Below, one piece after another: positions 1 to 8,669 of a stretch of 44,491 bases of DNA. Source of the stretch: JANQTF01 sp036835375 (GTDB lineage: Bacteria > Bacteroidota > Bacteroidia > J057); assembly GCA_036835375.1 (NCBI GenBank), contig DAITMB010000031.1, forward strand, positions 1 to 44,491, read 5' to 3'. Position 1 is the stretch's first letter. Each line of letters begins with the position of its first letter. A program made the translations under genes and the position numbers. Under the pieces are notes generated by a model, which made no database searches, was not told where the DNA came from, and saw only the letters and a program-made list of their open reading frames with translations.

Positions 1-1144
1 CAGTGTAGCCGTTGAGGTTCAGGGAGAACGTCACTTCAGAAGTTGTGGGGCCGCCTGTAACGCTTTGCACACACAAATCGTCGAAATAGTACGTCGCACC
101 TGTACCTGGAGTGCCGAAATCAAAGAACACAACCACCTTATTGTAGATATTGCCAGCTGCAATAGGGGGATTAGTACCTACATCAGAGGGAATAAAGGGG
201 TCCCAGCACAATTCTACCCATTCCCCACCTGTAGCAACAGTCTTAACGACTTCCCAGTTTCCTCCGCCTGTAGAAGATTCTTCCAGCTTCAGCATTACGT
301 TTCCTGGAGCTGGCAGCCACACCTTCATACAGATATTTTCGCCATTGGTCACATCGATAGGCGTGGTAGGGTTGGGGTCAGTAAATGCGCCAGCAAAGGT
401 CTGAGATCCGACAGGCTTCACATGTTCCATCACGTTGTCGCTGGTATTGATCCCTGATTTGTCGGGGTTCGCCACTGGGCCTACGACGGTGCCATCAAGG
501 CTGGAACCGAAATAGAAAAAGCTGGTTGAAGTAGCTGGAGCCTCGAAGTCCAGAATGGTGTTACAGACAGAAGTGGCAGCTGGCATCACCACAAGATCGT
601 CGAAATAATAAGTCGCATCTGTGCCTGGGGTGCCGAAATCAAAGAACACAACAACGCGATTGTAGATATTGCCTGCGGCAATGGGGTTAGGACCTACATC
701 AGATGGAACGGAAGGATCCCAGCACACTTCCACCCATTCACCGCCTATAGGTACTGGTATGGCCACTTCCCAGTTTGCTCCGCCAGTAGGAGAATCTTCC
801 AGCTTGAGCTGAACATTTCCCGGAGCGGGTAGCCATACTTTCATGCAGATTTGATTGCCTGCGATGACATCCACAGGGGTGGTAGGGTTGGGGTTGGAAA
901 ATGCACCGGCCCAAGGCTGAGATCCGCTGGGCTTCACATGCGCCATCACGTTGTCGCTGGTATTGATCCCTGACTTATCAGGGTTCGCTACAGGGCCGAC
1001 GACAGTGCCATCAAGGCTCGATTCGAAATAGAAAAAGCTGGTTGAAGTAGCTGGCGTCTCGAAGTCGAGCACCACCGTTTGTGCATGGGAGCAGTATAGT
1101 GTCCCAATGATAAACGGAACGAGGAATAGTAGTCTTAGTCTCAT
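1..1144 (-). CDS. Secreted protein with two tandem carbohydrate-binding-like modules (3' end outside window)
   Basis: The reading frame opens with ATG at 1144 and stays open to the window edge, so the C-terminal part is missing. It begins with a signal peptide (MRLRLLFLVPFIIGTLYCSHAQ), cut in the HA-Q region. Two near-identical modules of 172 residues follow, each starting V/I-L-D-F-E-(T/A)-P-A-T-S-T-S-F-F-Y-F. Each contains KVWLPAPGNV and a GGEWVE(V/L)CWDP strand and ends ATYYFDDL. This looks like the all-beta, jelly-roll-like modules found beside glycosidases and T9SS cargo in Bacteroidota. After the second module the text EVTFSLNLNGYT resembles the first strand of the glycogen/starch-binding-like domains common in such proteins. 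The likely role is binding of extracellular polysaccharide, possibly with a catalytic or sorting domain beyond the edge; this is inference from architecture. The gene is divergent from the regulator at 1368. Confidence 0.8.
   Translation of the reverse strand, partial: MRLRLLFLVPFIIGTLYCSHAQTVVLDFETPATSTSFFYFESSLDGTVVGPVANPDKSGINTSDNVMAHVKPSGSQPWAGAFSNPNPTTPVDVIAGNQICMKVWLPAPGNVQLKLEDSPTGGANWEVAIPVPIGGEWVEVCWDPSVPSDVGPNPIAAGNIYNRVVVFFDFGTPGTDATYYFDDLVVMPAATSVCNTILDFEAPATSTSFFYFGSSLDGTVVGPVANPDKSGINTSDNVMEHVKPVGSQTFAGAFTDPNPTTPIDVTNGENICMKVWLPAPGNVMLKLEESSTGGGNWEVVKTVATGGEWVELCWDPFIPSDVGTNPPIAAGNIYNKVVVFFDFGTPGTGATYYFDDLCVQSVTGGPTTSEVTFSLNLNGYT
41..1072 (-). repeat. Tandem 516-bp coding repeat (two copies)
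   Basis: Copy 1 (about 557-1072) and copy 2 (about 41-556) are in the same frame with a period of exactly 516 bp (172 codons). For example, the block read on the plus strand as gaaaaagctggttgaagtag occurs at 1031 and again at 515. Long stretches are identical at nucleotide level while others differ at many sites, so this is an older duplication still partly homogenised. Confidence 0.9.
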
Positions 1145-1367
1145 GAGAATTGGATTTGGTAAGTAGAGTACGAGTAGAGAATTCTACATTCTTGAATAAA
1201 TACTTTCACAAGATGGACAGAATAAATCAATTCCCTACCTTCTGTACTACATCATGACTTCATCATTTCTATTATTTTCCTACACAACCACTCAAACCAC
1301 GCTACATCAGCACCGCATCATCCAGATAAATATGGCTTTCATTTGCTAGAAATCGTTAATTTGATCC

Positions 1368-4268
1368 ATGCTCGCTCACATCCTACTACTCATCCTATTT
1401 TGCACCTCATCTGCGTCCCTGCTCGCACAAAATTCCAATTTGGGCCTGCCTTTCGTTCAAAACCACCTCAAAGAAACCTATGGCGCTGCCACCCAAAACT
1501 GGGAAGTGGACCAGGATTTTCGTGGGGTAATGTACTTTGCCAACAATGACGGCCTTCTGTCCTTCGACGGAAATAACTGGGAGACACATTCCTTGCCCAA
1601 TCGCACCATTGCTCGCTCACTGGCCATTGATCAGCAAGGGCGTGTGTTTGTTGGTGGACAAGATGAATTAGGGTTTTTTCTCCCAGACGAACGAGGCTTC
1701 CTGCGTTTTCATTCTATCCTTCACCTCCTCCCCGATTCCTTACGTCATATGGAGGACGTGTGGGACTTATTCTTTGAAGACGAAGCCCTGTGGTTTCGCA
1801 CGAGTCGAGTAATTTGTCGGCTTCTCGGAGAGGAAGTGCTAGTGTTTCGACCAGTGGGAGAATTCGGCGCTCTCGAGTTTGCCGGAGGGAAAGTCTTTGC
1901 CTTTGACTCTGGGCGAGGTCTCCTCCGCTGGGAAGCTGGTACATGGCGGGTGATTCCTGGCAGCGAGCAACTGTTGAGTACGATTGTCACAAGCGTGATC
2001 CTACATGACTCCTTTTGCTGGATCTCTACTGTGCGGCATGGACTCTGGCACATTGATCAGGATCAGATTCGGCCTTTGAACATCCCAGTGAATGATTTGC
2101 TGAGACAACAGCGCCTCCACGCCATGCTCCTGCTCCCCAATGGCAACATTGCGATCGGGACCGCCCGAAGTGGACTGGTGATTCTGGACCAGCAAGGTCG
2201 CCCTGTGAGCTGGGTACATCGTGACAATGGCCTGCAAAACAATCACATTCTGAGCCTCTTCATCGATCGATCTGACAACTTGTGGGCGGGACTCAACCAC
2301 GGGATCGATTACCTTGAGACTTCTTCAGCATATCGTCGCATTCTCACCGATCCGCAGCTCGAAGGGGCGGGCTATGCCATCGAAAACGATGGTCGGCACT
2401 GGTGGTTTGGGACTGCGAATGGCTTGTATCGAATTCCATTTTCTGGCTACTACGATCCGTTTCAAAATCCAGGCCACTGGCTGGTACCCGGCTCAGAAGG
2501 ACAAGTGTGGGGCCTTGCCCATGTAGGAGAAGACCTGATGGTAGGGCACCACGAGGGAGGATTTCAGGCGAGAGATCGGCTGGATCGCATTGCCACCGCT
2601 GGTGGATCGTCCAGGAGCGGATTTTGGAATTACATAGAGGTGCCGGGTCATCCTTCCCTCCGCGTGGCGGGCACTTATCAGGGCCTGATTTTGCTACGAG
2701 AGCAGGAGGGTCGTTGGACTGAGTGGAAGAAAATCCCCGGACTGGAGGAATCCTGCCGCCTGATGGTGAGCGATGGTCAACGCCGCGTTTGGGTGGCTCA
2801 CCCTTACCGTGGCGTGTTCTCTGTCGATTTTTCTGCCGGACCCGAAGCGCCTCTGATCACGCGCTACGGACAAGCGGAGGGTCTCCCGGATGACCACTTC
2901 AATCATGTCTTCTCTGTGTTTGGCGAGGTGCTCTTCGGCACCGTGGCGGGTGTATATGCCTTCGACGATCGGGAAAGTAGATTTGTAGAAAAAGAGGTCT
3001 ATCGCAGTGTTATGGGCAAAAATGGCTGGGTAAAGGTCATGAAAGAAGGACCCAGAGGCCAAGTGTGGTTTGTAATGGACGACCGCGTGGGTTACCTCCA
3101 AATCGAAGATTCTGGGCTCGCGAAATCTGTCTCTTGCCATTGGCTCCCCCGCCTCTCAGATCGCTTGGTCAAGGGCCATGAAATGCTCTTTCCGCTCGAC
3201 GAGCACCACGTCTTAGCGGGGGTGGACAATGGCTTTGTGAGGTTTGATCCAATGTATGTGCCGCCCTCCAAAGGCGTGCAAGCCGATGTGAAGATCTCGG
3301 CGATATGGCTGCTGGGAGAGACAGATAGTTTGCTTTTTGGTGGAAACTTTTCAGATGGTGAATCAGTGCTCTTGACACAACCGGAAGCGCAGATTCCGCA
3401 ATATGCTCACGACCAACACACGTTTCGATTTGAAGTCGCGGCTTCCCGATTTCACGACAAGGAAGGTATGGAGTTCCGATTTTGGATGCAGGGCATGGAC
3501 CAAGACTGGCAGGCGTGGGGCAAAAAAGCTGAGAAGGAATACACGCGACTGCGTCCCGGGAAGTACCAACTTCAGGTGCAAGCCAGGGATTCTTATGGCG
3601 AGATGACTGCCCCGCTGCTGTTTTCCTTTACCATCCTTCCGCCTTGGTACGCTTCAAATACCGCTAAAACTCTCTATGGTTTCGTAGGGCTATTGATATT
3701 CCTGGGCTTACTTCTCATTCCGCAACGCAAGTACAAGGAGGAAACCAAAAAGCTGAAGGAAGACATGGAAAAGAAGGATGCTTCTCGTCAACAGGAGATC
3801 TTAGAGCTGAAAACCAGCTCTTTACATGCCGAAATCCAGCACCAAAACCGTGAATTAGCGTCTTCGACGATGCACTTGGTCCAAAAAAATGAGATTCTGG
3901 CAAAGGTCCGCAGCGAACTAGATCACTTGATTCAGGAAACCAAAGACTCACAAGTGCGAACACGGATCCGGGGCCTGCTGCGTCTCGTGAGCCAGGATGA
4001 ACAACTTGACAGAGATTGGGAGCAGTTTGCTTATCACTTTGATCAAGTTCATGTGGATTTTCTAAAAAGACTCTCGGAAGAATACCCGCTCCTCACCCCC
4101 AAAGACCATCGGCTCTGTGCCTACCTGCGGATGAATCTCTCATCAAAAGAAATCGCTCCTTTGATGAATATCTCGGTTCGCGGCATCGAAATTTCTCGTT
4201 ATCGCCTTCGCAAAAAGCTGGGGCTCGACCACGACGCTAACCTCAACGAATTCATGATGCGATATTGA
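1368..4268 (+). CDS. Membrane-tethered Reg_prop/Y_Y_Y sensor with LuxR-type DNA-binding domain
   Basis: This 966-residue protein starts with a signal sequence (LAHILLLILFCTSSASLLAQ). About 650 residues of two-component-regulator propeller repeats follow, with recurring elements such as GLLSFDGNNWE, NNHILSLFIDRSDNLWAG and GRHWWFGTANGLYRIP. Next come a Y_Y_Y (triple-tyrosine) domain (EFRFWMQGMDQDWQAWG; YTRLRPGKYQLQVQARD), one membrane helix near 775-795 (LYGFVGLLIFLGLLLI), a charged coiled coil, and a C-terminal helix-turn-helix (LTPKDHRLCAYLRMNLSSKE, then ISVRGIEISRYRLRKKLGL). There is no histidine kinase, so it should be a one-component membrane-bound regulator: periplasmic propeller senses, cytoplasmic HTH binds DNA. 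The family is frequent in Bacteroidota polysaccharide loci. The divergent secreted protein at 1-1144 is a plausible target, which is inference. Confidence 0.88.
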   Translation: MLAHILLLILFCTSSASLLAQNSNLGLPFVQNHLKETYGAATQNWEVDQDFRGVMYFANNDGLLSFDGNNWETHSLPNRTIARSLAIDQQGRVFVGGQDELGFFLPDERGFLRFHSILHLLPDSLRHMEDVWDLFFEDEALWFRTSRVICRLLGEEVLVFRPVGEFGALEFAGGKVFAFDSGRGLLRWEAGTWRVIPGSEQLLSTIVTSVILHDSFCWISTVRHGLWHIDQDQIRPLNIPVNDLLRQQRLHAMLLLPNGNIAIGTARSGLVILDQQGRPVSWVHRDNGLQNNHILSLFIDRSDNLWAGLNHGIDYLETSSAYRRILTDPQLEGAGYAIENDGRHWWFGTANGLYRIPFSGYYDPFQNPGHWLVPGSEGQVWGLAHVGEDLMVGHHEGGFQARDRLDRIATAGGSSRSGFWNYIEVPGHPSLRVAGTYQGLILLREQEGRWTEWKKIPGLEESCRLMVSDGQRRVWVAHPYRGVFSVDFSAGPEAPLITRYGQAEGLPDDHFNHVFSVFGEVLFGTVAGVYAFDDRESRFVEKEVYRSVMGKNGWVKVMKEGPRGQVWFVMDDRVGYLQIEDSGLAKSVSCHWLPRLSDRLVKGHEMLFPLDEHHVLAGVDNGFVRFDPMYVPPSKGVQADVKISAIWLLGETDSLLFGGNFSDGESVLLTQPEAQIPQYAHDQHTFRFEVAASRFHDKEGMEFRFWMQGMDQDWQAWGKKAEKEYTRLRPGKYQLQVQARDSYGEMTAPLLFSFTILPPWYASNTAKTLYGFVGLLIFLGLLLIPQRKYKEETKKLKEDMEKKDASRQQEILELKTSSLHAEIQHQNRELASSTMHLVQKNEILAKVRSELDHLIQETKDSQVRTRIRGLLRLVSQDEQLDRDWEQFAYHFDQVHVDFLKRLSEEYPLLTPKDHRLCAYLRMNLSSKEIAPLMNISVRGIEISRYRLRKKLGLDHDANLNEFMMRY

Positions 4269-4471
4269 CAACATCAAATGTCGAAATCGGGTTTTGACAC
4301 TATGCTTTCACGCAAGGTGGGAGCGTGCATCCCGATGAACTACCTTTTCGCGTACCTTTCGGCAACTGTTTGAGGGAGAAAAAACGTCGATCTGAGTGTC
4401 ATCCTTCGTTCCAAAAGCTCCATTCGATCCTTTTTTTCCGATATTATCGAAGCTCAGAACCCAGCCATGCC

Positions 4472-5101
4472 ATGAACAAATTGATCTACTTTCTGCCACT
4501 GCTTCTCTTTGGAGCTGTCTCAGGGGCAATCGGGCTGATCCGGGTGCTCCATTGGGTGCCCACCGGTCATGAATACTGGGTGTTGTCTTTGATTTTACAC
4601 GCTTCAGCGGCCTACTATTTGTGGATGGACCATCGAAATTCCGCCTGGCTTCAACCGCTGATAGTGCTGATTGGAATCCGATTTTTTGCCCGTGAACCGA
4701 GTATCTGGGCCACCTTGGGGGTAAACGATGTCTTTTGGGGCAGCATCACCATCGATGTTTGTTTACTGGTAGTGTATGCGCTCCGCAACTTTTCGCATCC
4801 CGCTCCTCACAGCCTGTTGTGGATCAAGTGGGGGCTCATTTTCCTGTACCTTCTCCTGCAAAATGTTCTGTGGCTGGTCAATCGCATGGTCCACACCAGC
4901 CCGGTCACCCGCGACAGCTTCTCTAATGGGTCGCTCTCATGGCTGCTCTACGGGCAGTGGATTGGCATGGGATTCCTCATCGCCTTTTTGGTGCTCCATG
5001 TCCGAAGCCGATGGGCGTCGGGCAGCTGGCTGGAAGATGCTCGCCTGGCGAGGAGCGTCGATGACATCGGAGATCAGGAGGGCGACCCTTCCAATGGCTG
5101 A
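4472..5101 (+). CDS. Polytopic membrane protein of unknown function
   Basis: The 209-residue reading starts at ATG 4472 (MNKLIYFLPLLLFGAVSGAI). The frame also opens at 4325, but the extra 49 residues are charged and unlike a leader, so the inner start, which puts a hydrophobic helix at the N-terminus, is preferred. About five to six hydrophobic segments are visible (for example LIYFLPLLLFGAVSGAIGLI, WGLIFLYLLLQNVLWLV and GMGFLIAFLVLHV), ending in an acidic tail. I do not recognise the family. The gene converges on mfd and the two coding regions overlap by 28 bp at their 3' ends. No terminator separates them. Confidence 0.6.
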   Translation: MNKLIYFLPLLLFGAVSGAIGLIRVLHWVPTGHEYWVLSLILHASAAYYLWMDHRNSAWLQPLIVLIGIRFFAREPSIWATLGVNDVFWGSITIDVCLLVVYALRNFSHPAPHSLLWIKWGLIFLYLLLQNVLWLVNRMVHTSPVTRDSFSNGSLSWLLYGQWIGMGFLIAFLVLHVRSRWASGSWLEDARLARSVDDIGDQEGDPSNG

Positions 5102-8100
5102 CTTTCAGCGGCTTTCCAGGCCACAAAATCATGCAGTCCCCGCACGTGGTCCAGCACATCTTTGATCGTCTTGGTGTCGCGATAGACAAGAGACAGGAAT
5201 TTGGGCGTCTCTTTGATTTTCACTTTTACTGGGAACGTCTGCACATACTCCAGGACGCGACTGAAAGCAGGCGATTGAAAAAAGTCGGAATGATGGTCAG
5301 AGAGGAAATATAACCGCAGCGTATCTTCTTTCAGCACGACTCGCTCCACCCCTACCCTTCGTGCTGCTTCGCGGATGCGTGTGGCGTCAAAAAGTGCCAG
5401 CACCTGCTTGGGCATGGGACCAAAACGGTCAATCATTTCCCGCTGAATTTGACGCAGCTCTTCTTCCTTCTCCGCTCCGGCAATGCGGCGATAATACTTC
5501 AATCGCTCAGGAATGCGCGGGAGATACGTTTCTGGGAGACGAATGTCGAGGTCGAGGTCAATCTTGCAGTCGTCCACAAAGACTTTCTTGCGCTCTTCGA
5601 TTTCGTCCGTAAACAGTTCGGCAAAATGCTCCTCTTTGAGCTCCCGAATGGCCTCGTCGAGGATCTTGTGGTACATTTCGTACCCAATTTCGGAGATAAA
5701 ACCGCTTTGCTCGCCGCCTAGCAGGTCTCCTGCTCCGCGGATATCAAGGTCTCGGAGGGCAATGTGAAATCCGCTGCCGAGGTCGGAGAGTTCTTCCATC
5801 GCCTTGAGGCGCTTGCGGGCATCCTGAGAAAGGGAGATGTCGGGCGGAGCAAGCAGATAGCAAAATGCCTTTCTATTGGAGCGGCCTACCCGCCCTCGCA
5901 TCTGGTGGAGTTCGGAGAGGCCATATTTATTGGCTTCGTTGATGATGATCGTGTTGGCATTAGAAATGTCAAGACCCGACTCGATGATGGTCGTGGCAAC
6001 GAGCACATCAAATACGCCTTCGATGAAGTTTGCCATCACTTTTTCCAACTGCGGCCCGGTCATTTGGCCATGCCCAATGCCGATTCTCGCGTCGGGCACC
6101 AGCTTCTTGATGGTACTTGCGACCTCTTCAATGTCTTTGACCCTTGGGTGAATGAAAAACACCTGCCCACCCCGCTTGACCTCATATGCGATGGCATCGC
6201 GGAGGGTTGCGGGGGAAAAGCCCGTGACAATGGTCTCGATCGGCTGCCGATTGGGTGGCGGTGTGGTGATGACTGAGAGGTCGCGAATCCCTGCGAGAGA
6301 AAATTGGAGCGTCCGCGGAATGGGAGTAGCCGTGAGGGTGAGGGTGTCGATCTGAGACCGAAGGGTCTTGAGTTTTTCCTTCACATTGACCCCAAATCGC
6401 TGTTCTTCGTCAATGATCAGCAGACCGAGATCCTTCCACTTCACGTCTTTCGACACGAGGCGGTGGGTACCAATGAGGATGTCAATTTGTCCTTTTTCGA
6501 GCTTTTCGAGGGTAATGCGCTGCTGTTCGGCGGACTTGAAGCGATTGATATAGTCCACTGTCACAGGCATGTCAAACATGCGTTGGGCGAATGTCTTGTA
6601 GTGCTGCAATGCCAGAATAGTGGTCGGAACGAGAATCGCGGTCTGGCGTCCGTCGATCGCGGCCTTGAAGGCGGCCCGAATGGCGATTTCTGTCTTGCCA
6701 AATCCCACATCTCCACAGATCAGGCGATCCATTGGGTGGGGTTTTTCCATGTCGGCCTTCACTTCCTCCGTGGCTTTTTCCTGGTCGGGGGTGTCCTCAT
6801 ACATGAAGCTTGCCTCCAGTTCGCGCTGCAAGTAATTATCGCCGCTGTAGGCAAAGCCGGGGCTGGACTTGCGCTTGGCGTAGAGGGACACGAGATCAAA
6901 TGCCAACTCCTTGATGCGGCTCTTGGTCTTGGCTGTGGCCTTGCCCCAAGAAGGCGACCCTAGCTTATGCAATCGCGGCTCGGTGCCTTCCTTGCCCGTG
7001 TATTTGGAGACCTTGTGTAATGCGTTGACATTCACAAAGATCGCATCGCCGTTGTGATAAATGATTTTGGCCGCCTCCTGCTGGTGCTCACCTACTTGAA
7101 TGGTGTGCAGCCCGGCAAACTTTCCGATGCCGTGATGGACGTGGACTACGAAATCTCCCGGAGACAGTTCCTGGAGTTCTTTGAGGGTGAGGGCTTGGGA
7201 GCGAGCGTCATTGGTCTTGGATTTATAGCGGTGATAGCGGTCGAAAATTTGGTGATCGGTGTACACCGCCATGTCCATTCGCTGGTCCAGAAACCCCTCG
7301 TGAAGCTCTCCTTTCATGCCATCGAACTTCACTTCGACGTCCACCTCTTCGAATATCTCGTGAAGGCGCTTGATCTGCGATTCGCTGTCGCTGAGGACGA
7401 TGTTGCGGATGTTTGCCCTGCGGTTGTCCTTGAAGTGACCAGCCAGCAGTCCGAATTCTTTGTGGAAGGATGGCTGTGCCTGGCCTTTCCATTCCAAAAG
7501 TTCCGACTGCACCTTATAATAACTCTGGTTGGCAAGCTCGACGAGGGAAAACTCCTTCAGCTCTTTGCGAAATTCATCTGGATGATAATACAAATCCTTC
7601 GGTTGCTTGCTGGTCGCTGCCCCACCACTCTGCTGAATCAAGAGCGAGAAGGATTCTTCGGCTTTAAGAAACAGGCGTTCCAAATCTGCCTCGATGAAGG
7701 GGATGCTTCTGGTGAACACCACCGTGGATTCAGGCAAATAGTCCAGGAAAGACACTTTGTTTTCCTGAAGCAAGTGCCGCTGAATATTGGGGATGAGCGA
7801 GACACGCTTCACTTTGTCTTCCGACATCTGTGTCACGGGATCGAAGGTGCGAATACTTTCGATGTCCTCACCAAAGAATTCGATCCGATAGGGTACATCA
7901 TGTGCAAAAGAATACACATCCAGGATTCCTCCACGCACAGCAAACTGTCCCGGCTCATACACATAGTCTTCCCGCTCGAATCCATAAGCTTCGAGGGTCT
8001 CGACGATGAAGTCCATGCCACAGGATTCGTTTTCCTTGATTTCGAGCGTGTTCTGGATTAGTGTCCGCTTGTTGATGACCTTTTCATTGAGCGCCTCAGC

Positions 8101-8490
8101 AAAGGTGACCACGATCTGGTGACCAGACTTGATGTGATTCAGGGTATTGAGCACCTCTGCTCGCTGGAGAACATTGGCATTGTCAATCTCTTCAATCTGG
8201 TAGGCGCGCTTGTAGGAGGCGGGAAAGAGGAGAATTTCTTTTTGAGGAAGGAGGGCCTTGAGATCATTCTGAAAATAGAGCGCTTCTTCTTTGTCATTGA
8301 GCACCACGAGGATGTTTCGATGAATCGACCGCCAGATGGCAGCGATCAGGAGCGCCCCCTGTGATCCTGCAAGGCCCTTGATCTGGAATTTCCCTTGGCT
8401 GCTCTCCTTCACGCGGGTGGCAAATCCCGCCAAATCTGGGTGGGCTTGATAGGCGTGGAGGAGTTCGTGTATCTGCTCGAAGTGCTGCAT
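5074..8490 (-). CDS. mfd: Transcription-repair coupling factor Mfd
   Basis: This is an ATP-dependent translocase that removes RNA polymerase stalled at DNA lesions and recruits UvrA. The 1138 residues match the family length. They comprise a UvrB-like N-terminal half, the RNA-polymerase-interacting CarD-like domain near residue 440 (PGDFVVHVHHGIGKFAGL), and a superfamily 2 helicase motor with Walker A near 592 (GDVGFGKTE), the DEEQ box near 693 (LLIIDEEQRFGV), TATPIPRTL and a GRVGRS motif VI. A C-terminal TRCF domain follows. Start: the frame extends upstream to 8574, but a consensus promoter at 8543-8575 lies inside that extension, so ATG 8490 (MQHFEQIHELLHAY) is chosen. The gene lies downstream of the histidine kinase in the same direction but has its own promoter. 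Confidence 0.96.
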   Translation of the reverse strand: MQHFEQIHELLHAYQAHPDLAGFATRVKESSQGKFQIKGLAGSQGALLIAAIWRSIHRNILVVLNDKEEALYFQNDLKALLPQKEILLFPASYKRAYQIEEIDNANVLQRAEVLNTLNHIKSGHQIVVTFAEALNEKVINKRTLIQNTLEIKENESCGMDFIVETLEAYGFEREDYVYEPGQFAVRGGILDVYSFAHDVPYRIEFFGEDIESIRTFDPVTQMSEDKVKRVSLIPNIQRHLLQENKVSFLDYLPESTVVFTRSIPFIEADLERLFLKAEESFSLLIQQSGGAATSKQPKDLYYHPDEFRKELKEFSLVELANQSYYKVQSELLEWKGQAQPSFHKEFGLLAGHFKDNRRANIRNIVLSDSESQIKRLHEIFEEVDVEVKFDGMKGELHEGFLDQRMDMAVYTDHQIFDRYHRYKSKTNDARSQALTLKELQELSPGDFVVHVHHGIGKFAGLHTIQVGEHQQEAAKIIYHNGDAIFVNVNALHKVSKYTGKEGTEPRLHKLGSPSWGKATAKTKSRIKELAFDLVSLYAKRKSSPGFAYSGDNYLQRELEASFMYEDTPDQEKATEEVKADMEKPHPMDRLICGDVGFGKTEIAIRAAFKAAIDGRQTAILVPTTILALQHYKTFAQRMFDMPVTVDYINRFKSAEQQRITLEKLEKGQIDILIGTHRLVSKDVKWKDLGLLIIDEEQRFGVNVKEKLKTLRSQIDTLTLTATPIPRTLQFSLAGIRDLSVITTPPPNRQPIETIVTGFSPATLRDAIAYEVKRGGQVFFIHPRVKDIEEVASTIKKLVPDARIGIGHGQMTGPQLEKVMANFIEGVFDVLVATTIIESGLDISNANTIIINEANKYGLSELHQMRGRVGRSNRKAFCYLLAPPDISLSQDARKRLKAMEELSDLGSGFHIALRDLDIRGAGDLLGGEQSGFISEIGYEMYHKILDEAIRELKEEHFAELFTDEIEERKKVFVDDCKIDLDLDIRLPETYLPRIPERLKYYRRIAGAEKEEELRQIQREMIDRFGPMPKQVLALFDATRIREAARRVGVERVVLKEDTLRLYFLSDHHSDFFQSPAFSRVLEYVQTFPVKVKIKETPKFLSLVYRDTKTIKDVLDHVRGLHDFVAWKAAESQPLEGSPS

Positions 8491-8542
8491 GAAATAAAAA
8501 GCTAATCGCCCAAAACCAGAAAAGCTGGTCTCGGGCGCTGGA

Positions 8543-8575
8543 CAAAAATACAGGTTTGTAACTGATTTCCCCAAA
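8543..8575 (-). promoter_or_regulatory. Bacteroidota-type promoter of mfd
   Basis: Read on the minus strand, TTTG (8575-8572), a 21-nt spacer and TATTTTTG (8550-8543) fit the Bacteroidota sigma-A pattern TTTG-N19-21-TAnnTTTG completely. Transcription would begin near 8536, giving a leader of about 45 nt before ATG 8490. This placement decides the mfd start. Confidence 0.65.
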
Positions 8576-8669
8576 GGAGAGTTTCAGGCGGAGGCACCTC
8601 TTCTTCGAAAAAGAAGCTGACACCCACGTGGGAGCTTGGCTTGGAACAGAAGTAGAAGGGAATGCTTCT

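Noticed and set aside
7054..8061. A 335-codon plus-strand frame opposite mfd
   Set aside because: It is antisense to conserved Mfd sequence, has no family features, and similar long shadows occur all along mfd because of its GC-rich codon use.
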